From NCBI GenBank assembly GCA_026129485.1, contig JAHCHY010000001.1, positions 308,852-372,851 of the forward strand: a stretch of 64,000 bases of DNA, written 5' to 3'. Source of the DNA: Cyclobacteriaceae bacterium (lineage in GTDB: Bacteria > Bacteroidota > Bacteroidia > Cytophagales > Cyclobacteriaceae). Positions 43,474 through 52,360 of the stretch are shown one piece after another. The notes below the pieces were generated by a model, which was not told the DNA's origin, searched no databases, and saw only the letters and a program-made list of their open reading frames with translations. Both the position numbers and the translations under genes were made by a program. Each line of letters opens with the position of its first letter. The first letter of the stretch is position 1.

Positions 43474-45089
43474 GCATTTTAAACAACCTTTTTCCCGAAG
43501 AACAAAGTATACCTGCGGCAGTAAAACTACCTGCCTATATGGAACAGCGCGAATATCTGCTGAACGGAGAACTCATTACCTGGCAAGGCGACATGAGCCC
43601 GGTGCTAAGTCCTGTTTGTTTAAAGCAACCGGATGGCACATTGAAGCAACAGGTAATCGGAAGCACTCCCTTGCTCACTTCAAAAGAAGCGCTGGAAGCG
43701 CTGGATGCTGCCACAAAAGCGTACGATCAGGGGCACGGTGTATGGCCTACCCTTTCGGTTGCCGAACGCATTGAGCATGTGGAAAAATTCCTGGTAAAAA
43801 TGCGTGAGCAGCGTCAGGCAGTAGTAAACCTGTTGATGTGGGAGATCGGCAAATCACAGAAAGATTCCGAAAAAGAATTTGACCGCACCTGCGATTATAT
43901 TATTGATACTATTAACTCGTTGAAAGAGCTCGATCGCAAATCATCGGGCTTTGTGTACGAGCAGGGCATTATGGCGCAGATCAGACGCGTGCCGTTAGGC
44001 GTAGCTTTATGTATGGGGCCGTATAATTATCCGCTCAACGAAACGTTCAGCACACTTTTCCCTGCTTTGATCATGGGCAATACCGTGGTGTTTAAACCGG
44101 CCAAGTATGGTGTGCTGTTAATCCGCCCGTTGCTCGAAGCCTTCCGAACCAGTTTTCCTCCCGGGGTGATTAATGTGATCTATGGTCGTGGCCGCGAAAC
44201 GGTAGGTTCGTTAATGGAAACCGGTAAGGTAGATGTGTTTGCCTTTATCGGAACCAATAAAGGTGCGAATGAATTGAAGAAGCTTCATCCCAAGCCGCAT
44301 CGCTTAAAGGCGATCTTGGGTCTGGATGCCAAAAACCCGGCAATTGTTTTACCCGATGCCGACCTGAACAATGCAGTTAGTGAATGTTTATTGGGATCAT
44401 TATCATTCAACGGCCAGCGTTGTACCGCGCTTAAAATCCTGTTTGTTCACAAAAGCATTGTAGATGAGTTTCTGAAAAAGCTCGCTGCAGAAATCAGCAA
44501 GCTGAAACCCGGCATGCCGTGGGATACCGGTGTGGGCCTTACGCCACTACCCGAACCCGGTAAAACCGATTACCTGGCTAAGTTAGTGGAAGATGCCAAA
44601 CAACAGGGCGCTTCGGTTGTTAATCCAAATGGCGGTAATGTATCGCAAACATTTTTTTACCCGGCATTGCTTTACCCGGTTAACGATAAGATGCGGGTGT
44701 ATTATGAAGAGCAGTTTGGCCCCGTAGTGCCGGTAGTTCCGTTTGAGAAGGAAGAGGACGCGATTGCATACGTGCTTAACTCCAACTTCGGACAGCAGGT
44801 AAGCATTTTCGGAAACGACTCGAAACAGGTAGCGCGTTTAATCGATGCGTTCTCCAGCCAGGTGGGCCGCATTAACCTGAATGTGCAATGCCAGCGCGGG
44901 CCCGATACATTTCCGTTTAACGGAAGAAAAGATTCTGCCGAAGGAACCTTATCGGTTTCAGATGCCTTGCGTGTGTTTTCCATTCGCACATTGGTGGCTA
45001 CCAAGGCAAGCGATGGCAACAAAAAAATCATTGGCAAGATTATACAAAACAGGGAGTCGGTGTTTTTGAGTACGGATTATATTTTTTAG
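43470..45089 (+). CDS. gapN: NADP-dependent glyceraldehyde-3-phosphate dehydrogenase-like aldehyde dehydrogenase
   Basis: The 539-residue protein is in the aldehyde dehydrogenase superfamily. It has MGPYNYPLNETF and FKPAKYGVLL near the cofactor site, FIGTNKGANELKK, and the catalytic Cys in GSLSFNGQRCTALKIL. The overall pattern is of GapN/ALDH11-type enzymes that oxidise glyceraldehyde 3-phosphate to 3-phosphoglycerate. The ATGA overlap with deoC fits removal of the aldolase product. The exact substrate is not proved by sequence. Confidence 0.88.
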   Translation: MSILNNLFPEEQSIPAAVKLPAYMEQREYLLNGELITWQGDMSPVLSPVCLKQPDGTLKQQVIGSTPLLTSKEALEALDAATKAYDQGHGVWPTLSVAERIEHVEKFLVKMREQRQAVVNLLMWEIGKSQKDSEKEFDRTCDYIIDTINSLKELDRKSSGFVYEQGIMAQIRRVPLGVALCMGPYNYPLNETFSTLFPALIMGNTVVFKPAKYGVLLIRPLLEAFRTSFPPGVINVIYGRGRETVGSLMETGKVDVFAFIGTNKGANELKKLHPKPHRLKAILGLDAKNPAIVLPDADLNNAVSECLLGSLSFNGQRCTALKILFVHKSIVDEFLKKLAAEISKLKPGMPWDTGVGLTPLPEPGKTDYLAKLVEDAKQQGASVVNPNGGNVSQTFFYPALLYPVNDKMRVYYEEQFGPVVPVVPFEKEEDAIAYVLNSNFGQQVSIFGNDSKQVARLIDAFSSQVGRINLNVQCQRGPDTFPFNGRKDSAEGTLSVSDALRVFSIRTLVATKASDGNKKIIGKIIQNRESVFLSTDYIF

Positions 45090-45097
45090 GAGAATGC

Positions 45098-45113
45098 CAG
45101 ATACAAGTATCTG
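45098..45113 (+). terminator. Possible terminator hairpin after gapN
   Basis: CAGATAC and GTATCTG form a 7-bp perfect stem with a 2-base loop, 9 bp past the gapN stop. The following sequence is only moderately T-rich, so its efficiency is uncertain. Confidence 0.35.
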
Positions 45114-45147
45114 AAAGTTTCTTATATTTAGTTACTAAAAGTATTTT

Positions 45148-45522
45148 ATGACAATTGACGAACAGCTTAAGTATTGCAGAATCTGCGACAACAGAAAGAT
45201 GAATCCCGCTTTCGGGCTGGTCTGTGGACTTACAAACGAGAAACCGGCTTTTGAAATTAATTGCCCGGACTTCAAAATCGACCAGGGAGAGGCTGACAGA
45301 TTAATTCAGCTTGAGCATGACGTTAAGGAGGAAGAAGAATCAACGGGAATGTTTGCTCCTGAGAAAAAGGCTATTAAGATGGGCGTTTGGGGAGGCATCA
45401 TAATGATTGCAGTCGCTTTAATTTGGTTTATAGCAGGTTGGATAAACGGATACATTTACTTTTACCCACCGATCCTTTTGGGAATCGGAGTTTACGCAAT
45501 AATTAAAGGGCTTAAAAAGTAG
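45148..45522 (+). CDS. Four-Cys (zinc-ribbon-like) membrane protein
   Basis: The 124-residue protein has four cysteines in YCRICDN, LVCGL and NCPDF in its first 40 residues, arranged like a small zinc-binding module. An acidic Glu-rich linker follows, then two hydrophobic helices at about residues 77-95 and 100-118. The cysteine domain would face the cytoplasm by the inside-positive rule, but this is not certain. I do not know a role. It is followed 16 bp later by the lipoprotein gene, so they are likely cotranscribed. Confidence 0.7.
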   Translation: MTIDEQLKYCRICDNRKMNPAFGLVCGLTNEKPAFEINCPDFKIDQGEADRLIQLEHDVKEEEESTGMFAPEKKAIKMGVWGGIIMIAVALIWFIAGWINGYIYFYPPILLGIGVYAIIKGLKK

Positions 45523-45538
45523 TAAATCTTAAACCAAG

Positions 45539-46048
45539 ATGAAACGTTGGTATTTATTTGGTTTCATTTCGGCAGTTTTGATGAGTTGTACAAGCTCAGA
45601 AACAAGGATAGTTACTAACAAAAAAGGTAAGTACACCATAAACATGCCTCCAGAATGGGATTATAGTTTGGAGGATTTAAGTACCAGATTGTATCGGACC
45701 AGGTACTACGGAACAAATTACGTTACAGGAACTCTTTTTGTGTCTATGACTGATTCCGACTACGAAAGTTTAGAGGAGTCGGTAATAAATTATGTAGGAC
45801 AGCTAAAGCATGGGTTCACTGACTACAAAAAGATAGGTGATGGGCTTACTCAAATAAATGGAGTTACGACAAGCTGGCATAGAATGAAGGATACCGATAA
45901 GGGTACGAGGTTTGTGACACTTCAATATCTAATGCAACCTAAAGGGAGGAAATTGTTTGTAATAAACTGTTCCGCTACTGAGGGCACTTTTGATGACTTC
46001 GAAGATGACTTCAATAAAATTGCGTTTAGCTTTAAGATTTTGGACTAA
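45539..46048 (+). CDS. Lipoprotein with PsbP/DUF1795-like domain
   Basis: The 169-residue protein has a lipoprotein signal (MKRWYLFGFISAVLMSC, lipobox LMSC). The mature domain has KYTINMPPEWDYS, a strand-turn pattern seen in PsbP-like and DUF1795-like proteins, and a C-terminal GRKLFVINCSATEGTFDDFE. It is likely anchored in a membrane and facing the periplasm. Function unknown. It is 16 bp downstream of the zinc-ribbon-like membrane protein. Confidence 0.72.
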   Translation: MKRWYLFGFISAVLMSCTSSETRIVTNKKGKYTINMPPEWDYSLEDLSTRLYRTRYYGTNYVTGTLFVSMTDSDYESLEESVINYVGQLKHGFTDYKKIGDGLTQINGVTTSWHRMKDTDKGTRFVTLQYLMQPKGRKLFVINCSATEGTFDDFEDDFNKIAFSFKILD

Positions 46049-46135
46049 AGACTGCTCCCAACAGTACAATGTTTTTGAGCGGGGTTAGCGCTATGTGTCC
46101 TATGTTTCTATGTGGTTAAAATTTTTAATCCAAAA

Positions 46136-46178
46136 AAGGTTACCCCAAAGCTTGCTCGCACAAACCCGGGATAACCTT
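46136..46178. terminator. Terminator between the lipoprotein and vWA genes
   Basis: AAGGTTACCCC (46136-46146) and GGGATAACCTT (46168-46178) form an 11-bp stem with one mismatch. On the minus strand the stem is followed by TTTT, so it can end the vWA transcript. It may also end the convergent lipoprotein transcript. Confidence 0.7.
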
Positions 46179-46190
46179 AACCCATCACGC

Positions 46191-47339
46191 TTAGAAAGTT
46201 AAATCCTTTGCTTTGGCCTTTTCGCGCACGGCTTTGATCATAGCGGCATCCAGCATATTATCTTTTGCATGGGCCGGTGTATGAGTAGCCACATACTCCT
46301 GGCGTTTTTTACTCAGCGTCTGAATTTCCTGCTGAATTTTTACACGCTCATCGGCTTTCTGCTTTACATACGCCTGGCGCTGGGTTACCGTCATTCCTTT
46401 CATTTCCTTTGGCAGATCTTCATCTTTTGCTTCCACGATCACCTTCTCGCTTTCCTTCGAGGCATCCACCAGGTCCCAGCTTGAATTTTTGTAGGCATGT
46501 GAGCTTTTTGAAACAGCTCTTTCTACTGCATTCGCCTGCCCATAGCTGCCGGCATTGCTGTCTTGCGCAGCCTGCAATTCTTTTTTGGATGCACCCGTTT
46601 TTCCATAATACACATACGTTTCATTCAACTTTACATTAAGCGCACTGATACGATCATCGTAAGGCGAAGGCACATAGACCGTTTTACGGTTTTGCTCAAT
46701 GCTCATGTATGAACCGCTTGTAATGTCCGCTCCATCTTTCCAGCTTGTGCGGATTCCTTCTTCAAACGGGCCGCAGAAAATAGTATTCACCACCACACCC
46801 TTTTCGCGGGCTAATGCGCTGGCTGTACGGTACGATACAGAACCTTGTGTAAAGGGTTCGTTACCGGCAATAAAAATCATTTTCAGGTCATTGGCCGAAG
46901 TGCTCCATTCTAATTGCTTAAGCGAAGCATGGATTACCTGTCCGCAATATTCATTACCTCCATTGGTCGAGAGCGCAAATAACTTTTCGGAAATCACATC
47001 CAAATCATCCGTCAACCCGCTTACCAGGCGGATGTAACCTTCTGATGCAGGCAGGCCATCGTTGCCATATTCATAAAGCGCTATTTTAATATGGGGTTTC
47101 TTTCCATCGGCACATTTGGCAGCGGCCAGCTCGTTTACAATTTTCCACAATTGCGATTTGGCCTGGTCAATCAACCCATCCATACTGTTGCTGGTATCGA
47201 GCAACAAAGCCAGTTGAATGCTTTGATCTTTAGCCACCGGTGCCGGTGCAAATGCGCTGAGGTTAAAAACCAGGATCAGCGATAAAAGGGCAAATACACG
47301 GTTCTTAACCTTACCTGCCCGGGTAATTGAAGTGTTCAT
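46191..47339 (-). CDS. Secreted von Willebrand factor type A protein
   Basis: The 382-residue protein has a signal-like N-terminus (KVKNRVFALLSLILVFNLSA) and a vWA domain beginning LALLLDTSNSMDGLIDQAKS, which holds the metal-ion-dependent adhesion site Asp-x-Ser-x-Ser. The C-terminal region is helical and Lys/Glu-rich (AYVKQKADERVKIQQEIQ). The start at 47339 is preferred over 47372. vWA proteins usually mediate protein-protein contacts; partners are unknown. It is convergent with the lipoprotein gene. Confidence 0.85.
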   Translation of the reverse strand: MNTSITRAGKVKNRVFALLSLILVFNLSAFAPAPVAKDQSIQLALLLDTSNSMDGLIDQAKSQLWKIVNELAAAKCADGKKPHIKIALYEYGNDGLPASEGYIRLVSGLTDDLDVISEKLFALSTNGGNEYCGQVIHASLKQLEWSTSANDLKMIFIAGNEPFTQGSVSYRTASALAREKGVVVNTIFCGPFEEGIRTSWKDGADITSGSYMSIEQNRKTVYVPSPYDDRISALNVKLNETYVYYGKTGASKKELQAAQDSNAGSYGQANAVERAVSKSSHAYKNSSWDLVDASKESEKVIVEAKDEDLPKEMKGMTVTQRQAYVKQKADERVKIQQEIQTLSKKRQEYVATHTPAHAKDNMLDAAMIKAVREKAKAKDLTF

Positions 47340-47555
47340 GGCGTTTTTGTTTTTGGTAAAGTTTACGCGCAAAAACGGGCGAAGGTACCTGAACTTAGTG
47401 AAGCAACCGTTTCACCGGGTGAACCATCCCGGTGAGCGGGTAAACCCATCAAAATCGATAATCCTGCCCTGAAATGACCAAAAATTATTGTAGTAACTTT
47501 CCGATCCAAACACAGCTTTCTCCCGTTGAGTTAACCGGAGAGATGAAATAGTGAA

Positions 47556-49484
47556 ATGAAAAAGCTCCTGATCTTTTTGCTTACCGCACTGCTAACAGGC
47601 ACAGGGGTTTGCTTTGCGCAGAAGAAAAAAGCGGAATCGTACCAGGACTATAAAGGCCGGTCTTCACAAAACAGCATTACACAACTCTTGCGCGATGCCG
47701 AGTCGGCAAAGCGAAACAATCCTGCGCAGGCATTAAACTTTGTACAGGAAGCATTAGGTATGAGCCTGGCGCAGGGCGATGCCTTGAATGAGGCGCGGTG
47801 TTATCTGCTGATTGGCGAGATCAATGAACAGATAAATGAGTGGAGCCTGGCATTGGAAAATTACAACAAAGCCTACCAGCGGCTGGCTGTGCGCTACGCC
47901 TCTTCACCTGAGTATGCCCGCACCCTGCGCGGACTTGGAAACACTTATCTAAAAATGGCTAACTATGACCAGGCGCTGAGCTATTTCAGGCAAACATTGG
48001 AACTTCGCCTCAGCAATTCAGAAAAGGCAGAAAGACAGCTTGATATTTCGGAAGTATATTATCAGAAGGGCGATTACCCGCAGGCGCTTGCGGCTGTCGA
48101 AGAAATAAAGGTAAATCAGAAAGTAGCGGATGATGTGCTGCTGGGTAAAATCCAGAATCAGAAAGCGAAAATTTATGCCCGTACCAATGAGCTCGATAAA
48201 GCCAATACACTTTATCAATCTTCACAGCTTAACATGCGCGCGGCCGGTAATGCCGCACCGGCAAAAGAAGAAGAGGCATTAAAATCGACCAAGGAAGAAA
48301 TATCGGAAGCGTTGCGCGGACAAAAACGCTACGATGAAGACATTACCCTGCGCAACCAGTCTATTGATTACAATCTTGAATCGAAAAACCTGGGCGAGGC
48401 TTCAAAAGATAAAATTCAGCTCAGCAAATCGCTTGCAGCAAAAGGCGAAACAAACGAGGCCATTCAACAACTGAAAGAAGCCGCCACGCTGGCCGATTCT
48501 GTCAGTAGCCCCAAAGAGCAGGCAGCGGCATACCTGAACATGGCCACGCTTTACGAAAAGAACGGCCGCCCCTCCGATGCGCTGAAGGCTTACCAGAAAT
48601 ACAGCGAAGCCGTTACCCAAACCGAGCAGCAGTCTGAAATCAACCAGCAGCAGAAAGCCGAGCTGATCCGCAAGCAAAAAGAAATTGAAACGCTTACCAA
48701 TGAAGTAGTGCTGGGGCAACGGGAAGAGCAAACGTTGCTGCAACGGCAGCAGCTTATTATCTACGGCTTGCTGGCGATTATTGCCATCATCCTCATCACC
48801 TCCTACTTCATTTACAAAAATGCGCAGGCCAGCAAGCGTGCCAACCAGTTGCTGGCGCTTAAATCGCTGCGCGGGCAAATGAATCCGCATTTTATTTTTA
48901 ATGCGCTCAATTCCGTTAACCAGTTCATTTCACAAAACGATGAACGCTCGGCCAATAAATACTTGTCGGGGTTTTCAAAGCTGATGCGCCTGGTGCTGGA
49001 AAATTCACAGGAAGATTTTATCTCCCTGCAAAAGGAAGAGGAGATCATTTCACTTTATGTAAAGCTGGAACATTACCGCTTTCGCGATAAGTTTGATTAT
49101 CACATTTCCATTGATGAAAGCCTGAACAAAGAGGCGATCCAGTTGCCTCCCATGCTCATTCAGCCGTATATCGAAAACGCAGTGTGGCACGGATTGCGGT
49201 ACAAGGAAGATAAGGGCAAGCTTGATTTGAGCTTTGAAAGGCACAACGGAAGTATGCTGATATCCATTACCGATGATGGCATCGGGCGTAAAAGATCGGC
49301 ACAGCTTAAAACCGATAATCAGAAGAAGCACAATTCAACCGGCCTGAAAAATATCCAGGAACGCCTGCATATTTTGAATACGGTATATCAAACAAATTAC
49401 ACCGTAAGCATAGAAGATTTGCCGGCCGGTAACGGTACGCGCGTAACCATTTCCATCCCTGTTCCTCAAACTACATCTGCATGA
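47556..49484 (+). CDS. TPR-containing LytS-type sensor histidine kinase
   Basis: The 642-residue protein has a signal sequence (MKKLLIFLLTALLTGTG), helical TPR repeats between about residues 35 and 365, a coiled segment, and one membrane helix (IIYGLLAIIAIILITSYFIY). The cytoplasmic part has the LytS-type kinase motif RGQMNPHFIFNALNSVNQF (phospho-His) and an ATPase domain with DDGIGRKRSAQLK. The TPR region would face the periplasm and sense protein or envelope signals. The partner is the LytTR regulator downstream. Confidence 0.92.
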   Translation: MKKLLIFLLTALLTGTGVCFAQKKKAESYQDYKGRSSQNSITQLLRDAESAKRNNPAQALNFVQEALGMSLAQGDALNEARCYLLIGEINEQINEWSLALENYNKAYQRLAVRYASSPEYARTLRGLGNTYLKMANYDQALSYFRQTLELRLSNSEKAERQLDISEVYYQKGDYPQALAAVEEIKVNQKVADDVLLGKIQNQKAKIYARTNELDKANTLYQSSQLNMRAAGNAAPAKEEEALKSTKEEISEALRGQKRYDEDITLRNQSIDYNLESKNLGEASKDKIQLSKSLAAKGETNEAIQQLKEAATLADSVSSPKEQAAAYLNMATLYEKNGRPSDALKAYQKYSEAVTQTEQQSEINQQQKAELIRKQKEIETLTNEVVLGQREEQTLLQRQQLIIYGLLAIIAIILITSYFIYKNAQASKRANQLLALKSLRGQMNPHFIFNALNSVNQFISQNDERSANKYLSGFSKLMRLVLENSQEDFISLQKEEEIISLYVKLEHYRFRDKFDYHISIDESLNKEAIQLPPMLIQPYIENAVWHGLRYKEDKGKLDLSFERHNGSMLISITDDGIGRKRSAQLKTDNQKKHNSTGLKNIQERLHILNTVYQTNYTVSIEDLPAGNGTRVTISIPVPQTTSA

Positions 49485-49538
49485 AATCGCCATTAACCAA
49501 GTACACCCGACACCATGATAATAGCGTATTGGCGATTC

Positions 49539-49559
49539 CCTGCCTACCGGACAGGCAGG
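49539..49559. repeat. Short dispersed palindromic repeat
   Basis: CCTGCCT and AGGCAGG flank a 7-base loop (ACCGGAC). The same core occurs at 17571-17595, 2074-2088 and 18456-18467. It lies between the kinase and regulator genes and could be a weak mRNA structure. Confidence 0.6.
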
Positions 49560-49590
49560 CATATGACCACATTAAAACAATTATTAACAT

Positions 49591-50328
49591 ATGAAGGCTA
49601 TAATTGTTGATGATGAAAAAGACAGCCGCGAAATCCTGGCAAACTATATCAAGAAGTATTGCCCCGATGTTGTGGTATGCGGCTTTGGCGAATCGGTAGC
49701 CACCGGGCTGGAAGAAATAAAAAAGCATAACCCCGATGTGGTGTTTCTGGATATTGAAATGCCTTACGGAAACGGGTTTGATCTGCTGGATAAGGTTGAT
49801 GAAGTAACCTTTGAAACGGTTTTTGTAACCGCGTTTGATAATTATGCCATACAGGCGCTTAATCAAAGCGCTGCCTATTATTTACTAAAGCCTATTGATA
49901 TTGATGAGCTGGTGAAAGCGGTGGAGAAAATCCGGGTGGAGCGCACCGAAAAAAATTATATGCAACACGCCCGGCTGCTGCTCGAGAACAAAAAGAACAT
50001 CGCCCATCAGAAAATTATGCTACCCACGCTGGAGGGCTTTGAGATCGTGAACATCAACGCTATTCTATATTGCGAGGGTGCTGATAACTTTACGCGGTTC
50101 CATTTCGAAAACGGGCAGCCGCTTTTGATTTGCCGCACCTTGAAATATTTCGAGGATATTTTAAAGGAGCACCGGTTTGTACGTATTCACCGTTCACACC
50201 TCATCAACCCCGATTTTGTGGTACGATATTCGAAGGGAAAAGGCGGATACGTAACCATGAAGAACAGCCAGGAGCTGGAAATTTCACCTAATAAAAAACA
50301 GGAGTTTTTGAACCTGTTTGAATCCTAA
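49591..50328 (+). CDS. LytTR-family response regulator
   Basis: The 245-residue regulator has an N-terminal receiver domain with the phospho-acceptor Asp in VVFLDIEMPYGNGFDLL and the conserved Lys in LLKPIDIDEL. The C-terminal LytTR DNA-binding domain spans about residues 140-245 (ILYCEGADNFTRFHF and FVRIHRSHLINPDFV). It pairs with the TPR histidine kinase 106 bp upstream. The short gap contains a palindromic repeat. Targets are unknown. Confidence 0.94.
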   Translation: MKAIIVDDEKDSREILANYIKKYCPDVVVCGFGESVATGLEEIKKHNPDVVFLDIEMPYGNGFDLLDKVDEVTFETVFVTAFDNYAIQALNQSAAYYLLKPIDIDELVKAVEKIRVERTEKNYMQHARLLLENKKNIAHQKIMLPTLEGFEIVNINAILYCEGADNFTRFHFENGQPLLICRTLKYFEDILKEHRFVRIHRSHLINPDFVVRYSKGKGGYVTMKNSQELEISPNKKQEFLNLFES

Positions 50329-50339
50329 ATGAGACCCGT

Positions 50340-50768
50340 ATGAAAATATTCAGCCTTCTGACAGCCGTGATCCTATTGATTGCCGGCTGCAGGCCATCTG
50401 ATAAAATAAGCCAGGTAGTTGGTGTCGGCAAAGCCCCTACGCTGGAAAACACCCGATGGACTTTAACCGAGCTCAACACACAACCTGTATCGATTGAAAC
50501 CAAGCCCTACCTGGTGTTTGCTGCCAAAAGCATGGTATTGAATGGCTTTGGAGGCTGCAATCAATTAGCCGGTTCGTACGAATCTTCCGGCCATAAGATC
50601 AAATTCAACAACATTGCAGCAACCCGCATGTTCTGCCAGGAAACCATGCAGGTGGAAGCTGCTTTTCTTCAAGGATTGCAAAGCATAAGCCACTACAGGA
50701 TTGAAGGACATGAACTGATACTGTTGCAGGACAATACGGTGGTGGCGCGCCTCCGCGCAGTAAATTAA
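50340..50768 (+). CDS. META-domain lipoprotein
   Basis: The 142-residue protein has a lipoprotein signal with lipobox IAGC (about residues 14-17). The mature domain has LENTRWTLTEL, LNGFGGCNQLAGSYE and FNNIAATRMFCQETM, which together identify a META/HslJ-like domain. The two Cys in GGCN and MFC are conserved in the family. It starts 11 bp after the response regulator stops and is probably cotranscribed with it. Confidence 0.9.
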   Translation: MKIFSLLTAVILLIAGCRPSDKISQVVGVGKAPTLENTRWTLTELNTQPVSIETKPYLVFAAKSMVLNGFGGCNQLAGSYESSGHKIKFNNIAATRMFCQETMQVEAAFLQGLQSISHYRIEGHELILLQDNTVVARLRAVN

Positions 50769-50869
50769 GAGCCATTCAGCGCCCCGTTCATCAAAAATAT
50801 AGTTGCCTTACTTCAGGTAGTTTTTTAAACTGCGTGTTAAACAACCTGTTAAACTATAACCAAACTATT

Positions 50870-51337
50870 ATGAAGACAAAGTTTTTTGTAATTCCGTTTT
50901 TTTGTTTCCTGGGCACATTGGCTTATGCCCAGGATACAACTGTTACCGATGAAGAGCTGACCCGTTATGCTACGGCTATGGATTCGATCAACGAAATGTC
51001 GGCTGAGGTAAAAGAAATGATTACCGAGCTGGTAAAGAACAACAAAGTTGTATCGGCTGCTCGCTACAATGAGATTTCAAAGATCATTGCAGACGAAGCA
51101 AAGCTTGCCGATGCCAAGGCTACTCCGGAGGAAATAGCATTTGTGAAAGAGCTGACTGTAAAACGTGACTCTGCTACGCTTAAAATCAACCAGGCCGTGC
51201 AAAGTCTGGCTAAAGATTATGTTGGCGCTGCTACGTTTAACAAGGTAAGAAAGGCATTAAGTACCGATGCTGAATTAAAAAGCAAGTACGATGCCCTGAT
51301 GAGCGAGTTGGCCAAGGATAACCCCGGGATACAATAG
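50870..51337 (+). CDS. Secreted helical protein (DUF4168-like)
   Basis: The start at 50870 (MKTKFFVIPFFCFLGTLAYA) gives a clear signal peptide; an ATG at 50834 would add 12 residues in front. The mature 136 residues are almost all helical and rich in Ala, Lys and Glu (TRYATAMDSINEMSAEVKEM). The pattern resembles DUF4168 proteins but is not conclusive. An intrinsic terminator follows at 51355. Function unknown. Confidence 0.75.
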   Translation: MKTKFFVIPFFCFLGTLAYAQDTTVTDEELTRYATAMDSINEMSAEVKEMITELVKNNKVVSAARYNEISKIIADEAKLADAKATPEEIAFVKELTVKRDSATLKINQAVQSLAKDYVGAATFNKVRKALSTDAELKSKYDALMSELAKDNPGIQ

Positions 51338-51354
51338 GATAGAATGGCATAAAC

Positions 51355-51387
51355 AAAACGGCTCACAAAAATTTGTGAGCCGTTTTT
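51355..51387. terminator. Bidirectional intrinsic terminator
   Basis: AAAACGGCTCACAAA and TTTGTGAGCCGTTTT form a 15-bp perfect stem with a 2-base loop, followed by TATTTTAT on the plus strand. It lies between the secreted helical protein gene and the convergent yicC gene. Confidence 0.9.
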
Positions 51388-51426
51388 ATTTTATATTCCA
51401 AAAGCTTCTATATGTTACGAAGAAAA

Positions 51427-52305
51427 CTATAACACGTTATTCAGCTGTTCTTTAATTTTTTCAAGCTCTTCTTTCATCAGCACCACGTGCTTTTGCATTT
51501 CGGCATCGTTGGCTTTACTGCCAATGGTGTTTATCTCTCTTCCTATTTCCTGCGCAATAAATCCTAATTTTTTCCCGGACGATTGCTTTTCGTTCATCAC
51601 TTTCAAAAAATAATCGAGGTGTGTTTTCAGGCGAACACGTTCTTCGTGAATGTCCAGCTTCTCGATATAGAAAATAATTTCCTGCTCCAGGCGGTTGGCA
51701 TCAAAACCTTCGTTGCCAAAAAACTCGGTAATATTTCCTTTAATGCGGGCTCTTATTTTTTCAACCCGTGTCGGGTCGACTGCCTCCACTTCCAGCAATC
51801 CCTTTCGAATGGTTTCGATGTAGCCGGCCAGCTTACCTTCAAGCGCTTTTCCTTCTTCTTTACGGAATTTATCGCACCGGCTTATGGCATCATCCAGAAC
51901 AGCTAATACACGTTCCCATTCTGCCGGGTCAAGCTCTTCCCGGCCATTGCTCTGCACCACATCGGGCGAGTTAAGCGCCATCTGGAACAAACCTTCATGC
52001 GGGGCTTTTACCCGGTCGGCCAACTTTTTCAGTTCGTTATAATAAGCTTCAAACAATGCATCGTTATACTGTTGCTTAATCTCCTGCTTTATCCCGGGCT
52101 GGTGCTCAATGTTGAGTGTAACCTTTCCGCGTTCCAGCTTTTCAGCAACGAGGTTACGCAGCTCCAGCTCTTTTTCAGAATATTTTTTAGGCAGCCGCAA
52201 GCTTAAATCCAGAAATTTTGAATTGAGGCTTTTCACTTCAATAAAAAGCACGCCTTCGCCAGAGTTGGAAGTAGCCTGACCAAAACCGGTCATCGATTTA
52301 ATCAT
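51427..52305 (-). CDS. yicC: YicC-family RNA-processing protein
   Basis: The 292-residue protein starts MIKSMTGFGQA and has the SLNSKFLDLSLRLPKKYSEKE segment, both typical of YicC. The C-terminal half (DIHEERVRLKTHLDYFLK and GKKLGFIAQEIGREINTIG) matches the family's C-terminal domain. Members have been shown to act as endoribonucleases with links to stationary-phase RNA turnover. It is convergent with the upstream secreted protein gene and lies 55 bp from the TolB-like gene. Confidence 0.93.
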   Translation of the reverse strand: MIKSMTGFGQATSNSGEGVLFIEVKSLNSKFLDLSLRLPKKYSEKELELRNLVAEKLERGKVTLNIEHQPGIKQEIKQQYNDALFEAYYNELKKLADRVKAPHEGLFQMALNSPDVVQSNGREELDPAEWERVLAVLDDAISRCDKFRKEEGKALEGKLAGYIETIRKGLLEVEAVDPTRVEKIRARIKGNITEFFGNEGFDANRLEQEIIFYIEKLDIHEERVRLKTHLDYFLKVMNEKQSSGKKLGFIAQEIGREINTIGSKANDAEMQKHVVLMKEELEKIKEQLNNVL

Positions 52306-52360
52306 ACTATAACAGGTTCAAATACGCTGCAAGGTATTATTTTTTATGCAGTTGCCGGGA

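Noticed and set aside
48402-48890. Minus-strand 162-residue ORF within the TPR kinase gene
   Set aside because: It is antisense to coding sequence with strong motifs, and the composition (Leu/Phe-rich) is typical of antisense reading.
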